Below are positions 45,284 through 56,599 of a DNA stretch of 64,000 bases, piece by piece. Position 1 is the stretch's first letter; every line of letters starts with the position of its first letter. Location: contig OX419758.1 of the NCBI GenBank assembly GCA_948567375.1, positions 7,941,001-8,005,000 of the forward strand, read 5' to 3'. Source of the stretch: Lunularia cruciata (taxonomy: Eukaryota; Streptophyta; Marchantiopsida; Lunulariales; Lunulariaceae). Both the position numbers and the translations under genes were made by a program. The notes beneath the pieces were generated by a model. It did not search any database. It saw only the letters and a program-made list of their open reading frames with translations, and was not told where the DNA came from.

Positions 45284-45430
45284 ATGGATACTTTTAAGGT
45301 TGGTGGACCCAAGTTTGATGTGGCAAAGTTTGATGGCCATATGGATTACTTGTTGTGGGAATAGTAGGCTAAAGGATTGCTAAGGGCAACTGGTTTGGGT
45401 AAGCTCTTGAGAGAGAAACCTTGCTCTTGG
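45284..45430 (+). pseudogene. Copia gag N-terminus, truncated
   Basis: MDTFKVGGPKFDVAKFDG followed by DYLLWE and a stop matches the first residues of copia gag (KFDxxKFDGxNxxLW). After this short piece the sequence jumps to RT, so most of gag and all of protease and integrase are deleted. Confidence 0.75.
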
Positions 45431-45439
45431 ATGCAATAG

Positions 45440-46055
45440 CAATTTGTGAATACTATTTTGCTTCACGAGTCATAGATCACAAGTGGATCTACAAGCTGAA
45501 AGAGGGTCCTAAGGAGAGGTCTAAGATCTACAAGGTTAGTTGGTAGCCAAGTGGTTTCACTCAAGAAAAGGGGGTGGACTACAATGAAGTCTTTTCTCTT
45601 TTTGCAAAGTATTCCACAATATGTCTACCATGTATGCTCATTGCATTATTTGGTCTTACCTTAGATCAAATGGATGTTGTCATTGCATTTCTTTATGGCA
45701 CTTTGGACGAGAGTATCTTCATGAAACAACCCATGGGGTTTGTGAAGAAAGTCCAAAGGGACAAGGTAAGCAGATTGTTGAAGTCCTTGTATGGATTGAA
45801 GCAAGCACCTTGCCAATGGAACAAGAGGTTTGATGTGTTTATGCATTTTTAAGGTTTCAATAGAGTTTGTTTGATCCTTATGTGTACATGAAACCAGTTA
45901 GTAATAAGATCTTTGGTTTTATTATTCTTGTGCTCTATGTGGATGACATGTTGATAGTTGCCAAGGATAGATCTAAGGTGCACAAGCTCAAGATGCTATT
46001 GAGTTTAGAGTTTAGGATGAAGGATCTAAGGTTGGCCATAGGATATTAGGCGTGG
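45440..46055 (+). pseudogene. Copia reverse transcriptase relic
   Basis: The reading includes HKWIYKLKEG, GFTQEKGVDYNEVFSLFAK, LDQMDVVIAFLYGTLDE, FMKQPMGFV, KSLYGLKQAPCQWNKRFD and, in the next frame, FGFIILVLYVDDMLIVAKDR. This is the copia RVT_2 domain. The catalytic YVDDM is intact and the first Asp (QMDV) is present. Two breaks separate the pieces: a TAG at 45541 region before PSGFTQ, and a stop with frame change near 45850. Confidence 0.92.
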
Positions 46056-46134
46056 AGAGAAACTATTAGGTAAGAGAAACTTGGGCATTGGTTAGTTGTG
46101 GTTGACATAGGGTAAGTATGCAAGGAAGGTACTT

Positions 46135-46910
46135 GCTAGGTTTAGCATGGAGAATTGTAAACCAATAAGTACTCCTCTTGCTCCTCATTTCAAGCTTTCA
46201 GCAGCATGTTGTCCTACAGATGCTGTGGAGAAGAATTTGATGGCTAACATTCCTTATGAGAAGGTTGTTGGGAGTCTCATGTACTTGATGACTTGCACTA
46301 GACCTCATCTTGCCCTAGCAATGGGTAAGGTATGTAGGTATATGTAAAATCCAGGAAGGACACATTAGGAAGCATTAAGTGGGACACATTAAGTGGATTC
46401 CCAAGTATTTGAGAGGTACAGTAGACTATGGACTCTTATTTGATAAAATATCAATGAATGCCGTATCACTAGATGGCTATGTAGATGTTGATTATGGACA
46501 AGATCTGGACAAGCAAAGGTCAAAATGGGGTATGTATTTGCACTTGATGGTGGGGGCATTAGTTGGAGATCTACCTTGCCAAGTTGTATTGCACAATCTA
46601 CTATGGAAGTAGAGTATGTGGCAGCAGCAAAAGTAGCAAAGGAGGCAATTTGGTTGGATAAACTTGTTGTTGAGATGGGGCTATTGCATGGTAATGTAAT
46701 GGTTCATTGTGACAGTTAAAGTGCTTTACACCTAGCTAAAAATAAGGTGATGGACAGTCAGGTTAAGCACATAGACGTTAGGTACCACTTTCTTAGGCAA
46801 GTTGTGTCAAAGAAAAAGTTTAAGCTAGTCAAGATTGAGCGTAAGATCAACCCGGCTGATCAAAGTCATACCTTTAATTTCTCTAGGCATTGTGCTACCC
46901 TATAGAGTGT
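46135..46910 (+). pseudogene. Copia RNase H relic
   Basis: The reading gives KVVGSLMYLMTCTRPHLALAM, then IKWIPKYLRGT, DGYVDVDYGQD, TMEVEYVAAAKVAKEAIWL, MVHCDS and VKHIDVRYHFLRQVV. This is the standard copia RT-to-RNase H tail. Stops interrupt it (after KVCRYM, and after HCDS), and frames change near 46370 and 46530. Confidence 0.92.
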
Positions 46911-47120
46911 GAAAGTGGAGCAGGAATAGGGTGACTTAGCATTGGAAGTAACCTTAGCTGTTTTGGTTACTCTATCCCTATATGGGCTATGATTATAAGT
47001 TCTAGTTTGTCCTAGTTTAAAGGAGGGGTCAAGCAATTGGTTGTATGTCTAGAACTTCCCACGGAGTGATAAATTGTTTAGCAAGGTTACTAACCACAAG
47101 ACAAGAGTCAAGGGAGAGTC

Positions 47121-47390
47121 TATTAGGGTTACTCTTATGCCTTAAGGTTACACGGTAAGTGGATCTTTTTCTGTAGGTTGATGGTTGGAGTGAATTGAGA
47201 GAGTGTAGGAGCTCTTGCATGGATACAGAGATATGGCGGTGAGCCTAAGGGGTTAGTAAAGATTCTTGATGCATTCTTGTGGATGTAGCCTTGCATAGAG
47301 ATGAACTATGTATTTCTATGTAATGTGTGAATTTTTGAGATATATACTTGATGTGTGCATGTTATTGTGATTCTTGATTGTTTCTCAACA
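47121..47390 (+). repeat. 3' LTR of the second copia element
   Basis: It begins TATTAGGGTTACTC (first bases mutated relative to the 5' LTR) and ends TTTCTCAACA. ACTAG follows. Confidence 0.92.
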
Positions 47391-47395
47391 ACTAG

Positions 47396-47962
47396 CCTGT
47401 CCACTCCCACATCAAGAATAGAGGTGGATTATCATAAACACCTTTCTCTAGAGAACAAGAATACTCCAAGAGAAGAGGATGAAGAAGTCTAAATTGCAAC
47501 ATTATGCAAGCATATGATCAAGAACTCCAAGATAGATAGAAGAGCCATCTTGGACAACACAAGTATTTCATGTCAACAAGTAAGGGACCAACCAAAAGGA
47601 AAGTTACTCAAAGACACAAGAATTTTAATAATGAGCTTAGGTGGAAGAAGGTTGAAGGAGAAGAATAAACCTAAGAGTGTGGAAAAATGTAATTATTGGA
47701 GTAAAGAGTATTCTTGACTGCTTAATAACTACTAGCACCACTGAATGATTCCACCCACCTACGGATAGGTGAGAGACCAAACCAGGAAGGAGGAGTAGGG
47801 TCATGTTCCAAAGAGGTGCCATAAGTGAGGAGCACCAGAAAGGCTTTTGAAGTGGACAATGACACCCAAAGAACAAGAGAGGAAAGGAATATCAACCAAG
47901 AAGAGGAAATCCTTTGGGACCACCACAAGAACAAAATCAAGTGCCAGTCCCAAGAGGTTTTG
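47396..47962 (+). other. Host repeat continuing right of the copia insertion
   Basis: This is the continuation of 41884-42446 after removal of the copia element. The reading is polar and broken, with a lone Cys-containing patch near 47685 (VEKCNYWSKEYS). No secure motif. Confidence 0.35.
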
Positions 47963-48701
47963 TGTAATACCAAGAGCTAGCCATATGATCTAGATATGAA
48001 ATTAGGTTTGGTAACATCTAGAATGATGTTATACATGATGGTCAAAATAGATAAGATAGAAGTATCACCAAAAGAGTACTTCTACTAGTAGGGCAGAAAC
48101 CAAAATAGACTTGAGAACCTTAGAACCAATAGCTAGACATATGATTTAAAGGTGAGAATTGGTTTGGTAACATCTGGAAGGATGTAACACATGATGGACT
48201 AAACAGATCAGAAAGAGGTATCACCAAAAGGGGACTTCTACTAATGGAGTATGAACCAAAATATGCCTGAAATCTTTGAAGGCAATTTTGGAGGCCTAAA
48301 CGGATGAATTAGGCCTCAAAAATGTGCACATATTTCCGCCCATAGAAGAAAGATCGGCCTTCCCTCCCCCTTGCTTTGTCTCTTTGAGAGCTTTCCAATG
48401 GTACCTTACTCACGTGATTTTGAGATTCCTATAGGAAGATTCCCTAAAAGATTCCCTCTGGTCAAAGCTTGTTTGACCAACCAGATAGGACCTAGACCAC
48501 ACATGTCACCCATCCAAGTAAGTAATCCAAGGGTGGAGCTTGCTGACATGTCACCTATCTGTGTCCCTAATCCTATGTTGGAGCTTCCTTGGAGGAAATC
48601 CTCTTTGTCTATATAATAAAGAGAAGGTGCTCCTTTGGGGCATCGAAGGTCTGAGTGTGCAATTTGTGTTTTCTCTCTTCTCTTGTCCTTAGAACATTAC
48701 A
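47963..48701 (+). mobile_element. Solo LTR of family A, copy 2
   Basis: The 739-bp LTR runs TGTAATACCAAGAG to TTAGAACATTACA, with an exact TTTTG duplication (47958-47962 and 48702-48706). It has two copies of the roughly 156-bp unit, as in copy 1, to which it is very similar. Confidence 0.95.
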
Positions 48702-48729
48702 TTTTGCCAATGTCAATGTGAGTTTTCCA

Positions 48730-49880
48730 TATAGTGGAATCAACCTTGAAGATGATGGAGGATTTAATCTCCTTCTACTATGAGATACAACTAGATGCCA
48801 ATGATCACTCAAGGTTGATAGAGTATCTCTAATACAATATCCAAAGAGCCATTTGGGAAAAAGTGGAGATCATGAAGGAATTAGTATGAGCATAAGAAGA
48901 AATCATGAGGCCCAAGGAGCAACTCTTTGCTATCAAAAGGAAATGCCACAACCAAGAGCAATGCTTGAATTAACAAGAATGCACAATGGAACCATAGGAG
49001 CTCACATAGCTCAAGAAGCAACTTGTGATTTCAAAAGAGAGACATCTAGAATTAGAGCAAGCCAAGCAAAAGAGATAGGGATGTGTTAGCATTAATGGAC
49101 TAATTTGAAGCTTACCTTACATGAACGATCCATGCATTGGAAGAGTAACTAGCAACTCAACAAAAAGATTTGACATCCATGGCAGAGCATTATAAGTAAT
49201 GTGCCAACATAGGAAGCCAATAGGAGAAGGATGAGATTGAATGTTGGGAGAAACATAATGCAGAGTTGCTAAGGATAAATGCTAAAGTTAGCTTTATGAA
49301 GCTAGCAGCAACCAAACAGAGGTAAGCATTCTTGGATTTTAGAAAGGAGCAAGCGGAGTGGATATGTGCTTGTGATGAAGAAGTGGCCTCCCCAAAGGAA
49401 GATATAATAGATGATTGTAATCAATTTGCCAAGGAAAAATGGCTTCACAACACATATAAAGAGAAGGTCAAAATGTGTATACAAGAATTGACCATGATGG
49501 TCAATGAGCACTAAGGGAGAAGATTCTTTAGGTGCATGTAAGACATGAAGTGGAGATGGAGATGCAATATGTTTGTGATAAAATGGACAAAGAGTGAATG
49601 AGGGTTCCCATTGTCATGAAAGATGCCACTAATTGCATGAGAAATCAAGCAGATAAGTTGATCTTGACCTAAGCTAATCAAATAAAGCTTATGGAGCTGA
49701 AGTTGGAGATCTATTCTATGAAGATAAAGGTTTACTCTAACAAGAAATTTAACAAACTGGCTGATCAATTAAGGAAGCATGCCAATACCAAGTTCTAAGA
49801 TGTCTTAGATATCATGCACAAGGAACTTGCAGAGTATAAGAATCAGATTGGTGTACTAATCAAGATATACAAAGGCAAAG
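48730..49880 (+). pseudogene. Coiled-coil ORF relic, module K copy 3
   Basis: A long polar reading broken by stops: EDLISFYYEIQLDAND, EKVEIMKELV, ERHLELEQAKQK, a longer open piece at 49332-49514 (FRKEQAEWICACDEEVAS), and a C-terminal block YKNQIGVLIKIYKGKG (49835-49880). That end matches copies 2 and 4. A module C copy follows within 20 bp, as in the other copies. Heptad-rich, no catalytic motif, function unknown. Confidence 0.55.
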
Positions 49881-49889
49881 GCAACTCAA

Positions 49890-51060
49890 CACAATAATTT
49901 CTATTTGAGTATTGTGTATGTGTATATATAATGAAGGTGTTATACCTTCACACCATTGGAGCCAAGACATCATCTAGGTAGAAACATCATCATCATAGTA
50001 GAAGCACTATCAAAGTAATAAACTTCATACCCAATCATTTGTATAGACCTTTGGTGGAGTAACATTCATGTATAGTAGGACAATTCTTTAGTACCGCATA
50101 AGTGGGGCCATTTTCCCATTGTTGATTTGGAACAAAATGATATTTAGAGTGTATAGTAGGGATGCAACAATGCATGTCATACCATCACAACATTTAATTA
50201 AGTAGATAAGGCAATTAAGATAAGATAGCATTGATAGGAGTAGAGTTAATTAGAGGATTTTGATGGCACATGGCCATTGGATTTGCCCCATTAGTGTGTA
50301 GTAGGAAATATATGATTAGCCTCAAAGTAATTTAGCTTCAAACTTTTTTATCTTTTTGTCCAATTTCATGTATGCTCAATCTATGAGGCTTTATGTGCGT
50401 GGATTGGATTCTACCATCTGAAGTGAATACATGAGGGCCTCCAAGGTCCTTAGAGTATCATTGTCAATGTTATGTGTGTTTTGTGACTGTTTGATTGAGA
50501 AGTGGTGAGGAGCTCAAATGAGGAACATAGGGATAGGGGTGCAAGAGTGCATTCGTGCCTGATTGGGGTGTTGGATTCTTGGGGTTCCAAAGGCTTGGAG
50601 TGGTATATTGAAAGGTCATAGATTACTTAGAGTATCATGAAGTACCACATATAACAAAAATTCTTGTATGTCATGAACTTGCAATGCCATTGAGGTGACA
50701 TCTTTAAGGAAGGATAGAATGTTATCACAAGAGTTATAGTATACAAAGCATAAGTAACTATGAAGTAGAGACCATCAAGGCCAATTGGCCTTCATTGTGG
50801 ACTGAACCATCACCTTGTAGAACAAACTTAGGATAGATCTTTTATGAGAGTGAGTTTGATTTCTCTTTTTGTAGTACACCACATGAGTGACACTACTTTC
50901 TTTTGTGAGTCATTCCCAAGAAGTTAAATAGATAATAAAAGACATGTGATATTATGACACTTTCTCTTTACTTATAGTCATTTCCAACCCATATCTGTAA
51001 GGGAATGACACGTTCTTATCATTTATACTATTAAAACATCAACATTGGGTTGTTATAAAA
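49890..51060 (+). repeat. LTR-like module C, copy 3
   Basis: Contains the C blocks: AAGATAAGATAGCATTGATAG, CATTGGATTTGCCCC, CTTTTTGTAGTACACC, CATTCCCAAGAAGTTAAA, CCAACCCATATCTG and a terminal ACATCAACATTGGG, which parallels TCAACATCGGG of copy 1. Confidence 0.55.
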
Positions 51061-51079
51061 GAACTCTCATGACAAGTAA

Positions 51080-51710
51080 AACAAAGTAGTCTTAAAATGG
51101 ATGAAATAAGAGGTCAATGCCCTCAAAAATGCCCTCAACAACAAGGTTTTCTTAAAACAAAATTGGCATGAAGATCAATTACAAGCACGAGATGAAGAAG
51201 TGGTGTCAATACAAAAGGAGTTAGAAGAGGCCTAGGCCAAGATAATTGTAGTCAAAGAGTGTTATAAGAATTAAAAATTGATTATGGACATTCATGTGTA
51301 GGAGGAGATCATTATGAGCCTGAAGCAACATCAAGAAAAGGAGGACAAGCTAAAGGTAAAGATTTGTGATGAGTTGACAAAGGAATTCCAAAGTGAGTAT
51401 ACAAACTTGGAGAATGAACAAGCAGGTCTACTCACAATGATGCTCAACTTCTTGATCAATTGGAACACATAGCAATTGAATACCCACACCATATGAAATT
51501 GAAATACATCAAGATCCAAATAGATGCATTGGAGAGAAAGGTCTATACAAAAAACCAACTTAAGGCAATGTCTATCAAGCTACTTGCCCATACCACCTCA
51601 AAGTTCCAAGAGATGTAGACCAATTTTATACAAGAAGTTTAAGGTTATAAGAAGGAGCTTGTAGAGATCATTCAAATATGCACATAAGAGAGTAGGTTGT
51701 CATAGGTACC
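51080..51710 (+). pseudogene. Coiled-coil ORF relic, module K copy 4
   Basis: Reads LKQHQEKEDKLKVKICDEL, FQSEYTNLENEQAGLLTMM and, after frame changes, YKKELVEIIQIC (51646-51681). The LENEQAGLLT and YKKELVE blocks align with LANKRARLLT and YRKELVE in copy 2. It lies between two module C copies, so copy 3 C, this ORF and copy 4 C could be one short LTR-ORF-LTR element. Confidence 0.55.
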
Positions 51711-51839
51711 ATTAGATTATCTACAAGACTAGTAATGATATTATACAAGATGATCATAACAACTTCATACAAAATGAGATTTGGACAACTTCATCCAAAA
51801 CAAGCAACAACAAACTTTGTATATACAATCTATCTTGTA

Positions 51840-52498
51840 GTTAGGATAGAGTTGTTTTTGTAGTCATAGCACAAGATTCTTTATATCTATACATACTTCA
51901 TACATAGTCAGTTAGGCTATGATACAAAGATCTCATGTTAGGCTATCACTCAACAAAAATAAGAAAAGATGTCAAGGTGGATGTTCCCTATGGAACATGC
52001 TTACTTAAAGAAAATATTTGATTAAGAGAAGATAAGTGACCAGATAAGATTAGCAAGTAGAGCCATAAATGTAAACATGAGATTCCTAGTGCATTTTAGC
52101 CATTGGATCTCTTCAACAACTATGTAGGATATGCATAAAAGGTTTTGGCCTGATGTTCACTAGGTTCATTTGGCACATCCTTCTTTTGCAATAAATAAAG
52201 TGTATACTATTAAGGCCTTTGAGTTAGTATATTTGTTTTCACTTTGTATGAAGGGATAATTGTATACTTAATTGAGTAAACATGAGGAATCTTGATTTAG
52301 GCTCAGAAGCACTTGAGTGAGAGGAACCATTTGTGTTGGACTAGAGTATTTATCTCTAGGAGCTCTAAAGAAGTCAAGGAAAATCTAGTGATAGGCTACC
52401 AAAAGTCTTTGGCATCATATAGTAACACAAAATCAAAAGATTAAGAAGCATGATCCATCATGAACTCCTATGAAGTCATGCCTCCTAGGAAGGGTAGA
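51840..52498 (+). repeat. LTR-like module C, copy 4, left part
   Basis: Shares CCATTGGATCTCTTC, TTTTGCAATAAATAAAG, CATGAGGAATCTTG and AGGAAGGGTAG with copy 2. It is interrupted at about 52499 and resumes near 54700. Confidence 0.55.
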
Positions 52499-54699
52499 TG
52501 TGACAACCCGACAAATATCACTTTTGCGGTAATCTGGTAAGTAAAGTTTGTTCCCACAGAGATACTAGTCAGAATTGGTCAAATACAAAGCAAAGTAACA
52601 ATCTTTAGTTTTTCTTGGTTGCATCTTTAGTCTCTCAGGTAGAAACCACACCAAGAAGAGAGTAACATAGTCAGAATTGGTCAAATACAAAGCAAAGTAA
52701 CAATCTTCAGTTTTTCTTGGTTGCATCTTTAGTCTCTTAGGTAGAAACCACACCCAGAAGAGAGTAACAAGCATTGACTCGCAGTCTCATCACAACAATT
52801 TGTCACACTTAATCACAACTCCATCAAATCTTTCCAAACAATCTTGATTTAGATGATTCAGGCTCTCCTAAAAATAGCACTTCATTGCAAAATGACTTTG
52901 ACTTAGAATTATGTTCCACTCCTCTACTGAAAGCACAACTTTCTTGATCAAAATTGCTTCACATCAACTTCATGCTGCACTCACAAATGTAGAATACTAC
53001 CAACATTACAATTCCTCTCAGATCTATCAAGGCATTGCTCCAATTGCACTTCACTCAAGATCAAACACATAGAGTAAAGATCAAGGCTATGGAATCCAAC
53101 ATCCAACAAACACATTGATTTGCACTTCAAACTTCTCCACACACTCACAAACACAAGCACAAAATTGATACTTGGAATCAAGCTCAAACAACGAGCACTA
53201 CTTCACAGCAATTTGCTTTATCTATTCTCAGAAATAATGAGCATTGAACAACATATGACTGCAAATGCCACCTTTAAATACTAAAGTAAACAATAGTTAC
53301 TAACAACTATATTATTTCCTAACAACTCTTCTAACCTGCAGATCCAAAATGACAATGCACATCTTCATATCTGCGTCTTCAAATCTCAAATTTGTTACTA
53401 CTCCAATCTGATGTCTACTTTGTCTTTCAATCCCAAAGTAGCTTCACTCACTACTACTTTGTCTTCAAGTTTCATAACAACTAAATCTTTTATTAATTCT
53501 AACATTTCTCCTTCTTGATCTACAATTCTACTAGTAGGTAATCCTTCTAAATCTCTATCTCTTGATCCAATCTTCTCTAAAGTGTCAAATGTCCAATCTG
53601 AAGACACCTGCACTCCTATCTCTCTTACTTTGTGTTTAACAACTATCAATTCCTCTGCTCATTCTATTATATTTTCATCAAGAATTATAATTGAAAGCAT
53701 GAGTACACTATCTACGCTTTCAATTTGCAACCAACTTTTCCCTAATCACTCATGTAACTGACCCAAAGACACTTACTATTGGATCTTGCACTTTGGGTTC
53801 ATTCACTACTGCTATTTCTCTTCTAATTCTATCTTATCTGCAATCAGAACTAAAATTGAAGTCAAAAGTATCCTAAATATCTTCTTTCCTTACTCTAACT
53901 TCCTCTAATACCTCAAAGTCACTTCACTACACTCCAAGGTCTGACTACCTCAGATTGAATCATATTTGTCTTAAAGTAAAGTATTTAGACCCAAAGTCAT
54001 GTAAACCCAAAGTCCAAAGTCCGAAGTTGTATAAACCCGAAGACACCAACCCAAAGACACTAAACTACTTTGTACATCTACTGCCAAAACTTCAAATGCT
54101 TGGAACTTTTGCTATAGACCTTCAAACTCTACAATTTTGGTGGCAACGGAAAGCCCTGAATGAGACGCTTCCAACAAGGTATAGCACCCTTGATTTAGAC
54201 ATGTAGTCATTGAGATACAGCTCCTGCAAGAATACTGACCTACAACTTCTATTCATCCTTCGGGTCTGCCCTCCTTCAACGTCTAATCTGAATTTTTCCT
54301 TTTTTGACATGAAGTAAGCTTCTTCAGGTTTGATCCAATCCAAGTCCTTCTTCCTCCAACACAAAGTCGACTTCTTTGGGTCAAATCAAAATACAAACTT
54401 CTCATCGTTTATTCTCCATTTGGGTTCAATTCAGTTTCAGTAATGCATTTCTTCTTTAAAACTCGTGCAAAATGAAAAATGTGAGTACCACAATAGAACA
54501 TTACTTCATAATTGTAGTCATCAAGGTGATTGGACCCTTGGAGTACCATGCTCACTCTTTGTACATGCATTCTAAGATCTTGGTCATAAAATTCCATAAT
54601 ATTGTTGGACTTGTACAACCACAAACTTTGTGAAACAAACAAGAATCTTAGTATATACAAGCATCTCAACAACATAAATTTGGAATTCAGTTATACATG
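52499..54699. mobile_element. About 2.2-kb unclassified insertion splitting module C
   Basis: The flanking C sequence is collinear with 35470 and 35690 of copy 2, so this interval is extra DNA. It starts TGTGACAACCCGAC and ends near GTTATACA. I found no convincing target duplication, RT or transposase. It contains a 102-bp tandem duplication. Base strand bias suggests a minus-strand orientation. Confidence 0.45.
52567..52769 (-). repeat. 102-bp tandem duplication
   Basis: AGTCAGAATTGGTCAAATAC at 52567 recurs at 52669. The two units differ at about three bases. The length is a multiple of three, and a minus-strand frame stays open through both, but no protein family is recognised. Confidence 0.92.
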
Positions 54700-55020
54700 A
54701 AGAAAATAGGGAAATTTCAAGGCAAAGTGACCTTTGTCATGAATGAACCATGACATTCAAAAAAAACATTAGATTAGACTTATGGTGAGCATAATTTCCT
54801 CTATAGATGTATCTTTTAATAGTGTGCTAGGTGGGTGACACTACACTCTTTTTGGACTCACTTTGCCCAAGAGGCTAAATAAAAATTAGTAGAGAATTGT
54901 CATAGTGACAATTTTATTTTATTTTAGTCACACCAATTCATATCATTGTGGTATAGACAAGTTATTACCAAGTTATTATGAACTTGAATGACACTATGTC
55001 ATTAAAATGGTGTAAAGGTA
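54700..55020 (+). repeat. LTR-like module C, copy 4, right part
   Basis: GGCAAAGTGACCTTTG, GTGACACTACACTC, TTTGCCCAAGAGGCTAAAT and a terminal TCACACCAATTCATATC match copies 2 and 3. Confidence 0.55.
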
Positions 55021-55329
55021 ATTTTATATAAATTAAAAGTGATGGTTATGAAAAAATCTCAACAAGCTATGCTTATTACAAAAATTAATTTCTATATTAT
55101 ATTCACATATTTTTGGATAAATGTGAATGAGTATTCAATAGTTTTCAATTTGCAATTTTTGGTATATATAAAGATTAGTGTATTATCTCATATCTATATA
55201 AATTGATTTGTATTATATTTTGATAACAGAGTATTAATCAAAAAGTGATATAATGGTAGGTCATTCCCTTGAAGATACAAGTAAAAAAGGACTAGAATTG
55301 AAGAGAATTTTCACAATCTTGCAGTTTGT
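55021..55329. other. AT-rich spacer, nothing recognised
   Basis: No gene or clear repeat boundary was seen in these 300 bases. Confidence 0.4.
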
Positions 55330-56050
55330 TTATTGTTATTTATTTTACTTCCTGGGCAAGAACCACTCCCAAAAGAAAGTAGTATCACTACTTGAAGTGC
55401 ACCATGAAAAAATAAATAGAAAATTAACATAATCACTTTCACTACACATAAATTCCAAATTAATCCTAAATATGATGATTCACTTAACTCAAACCAATAA
55501 TTTCATTACAAAGATTCCAACTTCAAAAGTTGCATATGATCCTTCCCAAAATAATAATTTCACTTCAAGAACATCAACTTCCAAAGTTGCATACTACCCT
55601 TCCTAGAAGCACAATTGCAAAGGCTTCTTTGCATTGGTAGTTAGTCTTTGCCTTTTGTGTACTTTTGTATGTTCAATGATATAATGTAGTCTTAATTTGT
55701 CAAGGCATTGCTTTGCTCCTTCAGAACCTGAAGGATCACACCCCCTAATCAATTGCAAATGTTTCCCTTAATCAAGCACATGTGTTCCTATTCCAAAGTT
55801 CCTCACCCCAATGATGAAGAGCTTTTGACCAAGGGAATAATAATGAGGAGATTTTGGCTCTTTTTGTATTAAAATAAATTGAATGAAAGAATATTTACAC
55901 TTACTCTACCACCTTTTATACTTTGTATACTCTTAGCCAAATGTACCTTAACAGTGGAGGAAAGCTGATGAGCAAAGAGCTAATCTTATCTTCTTATCTT
56001 ATCCTATCTACTTGCTTGTAAGTTAATTGGGCACCTCACATGTATTAATG
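55330..56050 (-). repeat. LTR-like module C, copy 5 (reversed)
   Basis: On the minus strand 55338-55425 reads GTAGTGATACTACTTTCTTT followed by CTTGCCCAGGAAGTAAAATA, matching the CTTTTGTAG...CCCAAGAAGTTAAA block. Further left-hand C blocks (AGATAGGATAAGATAAG) appear near 56000. It lies 3' of the minus-strand module D ORF, the same order as elsewhere. Confidence 0.45.
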
Positions 56051-56417
56051 AACGTATAAATTTTTCCCCAAATATAACTTACAAAATTGAGTTTTTTGGA
56101 CTTACTACTTCAAGGAGTATACAACTACATTAGATACAACTAGAATGACTTTGGATTGTTTCATACTCCAAAGATCCTATAACTATGAAGACCTTCTTTT
56201 AATAAGTGCCTTTGGCCTAAAGTTTCTTCTGCAAAGAACTACCTTTGCCTTTAAAAAGTCCTCAAGAGAGGAGCTTAGTCGGTCACAAACTCTGTAATCT
56301 CTTCCTTTGAGCTAATAAGGCACCTTATGTGTGTTAATGAAGGTATAAATTTTTTCCCCAAATATAACTTACAAAATTGAGTTCTTTGGACTTACTACTT
56401 CAAGGAGTATACAACTA
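56051..56417. repeat. Direct repeat pair, about 77 bp, 290 bp apart
   Basis: 56051-56127 and 56341-56417 share TTTTTCCCCAAATATAACTT through CAAGGAGTATACAACTA with very few differences. Origin unknown. Confidence 0.85.
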
Positions 56418-56599
56418 ATCTCTTCCTTAAAGTGGTACTCCTTCACATTTTGAGTGTAGATTACCTAATGAAGTTTTTGAATCAAGATTGTGTAATCCAT
56501 CACATTGGAGTGGACTTCTTGGTATTAGGCCAAGAGTAGTTCCATTAGCTGTAGAGTTGCTTTTACTAAATGAATATCAAAATATGCTCCTTCCTACAT

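Larger units (their letters stand above)
42452..47390 (+). mobile_element. Second Ty1/copia element, internally deleted
   Basis: LTRs of 272 and 270 bp, with TGTTG at the 5' end and CAACA at the 3' end, bound the element. Perfect ACTAG duplications lie at 42447-42451 and 47391-47395. A TGGTATCAGAG primer site follows the 5' LTR at 42726, and a purine tract AAGGGAGAG sits before the 3' LTR. The LTRs differ at several tens of positions (around 15% by eye), so it is old. Protease and integrase are missing. A family B solo LTR lies inside on the opposite strand. RT and RNase H are readable but broken. Confidence 0.94.
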
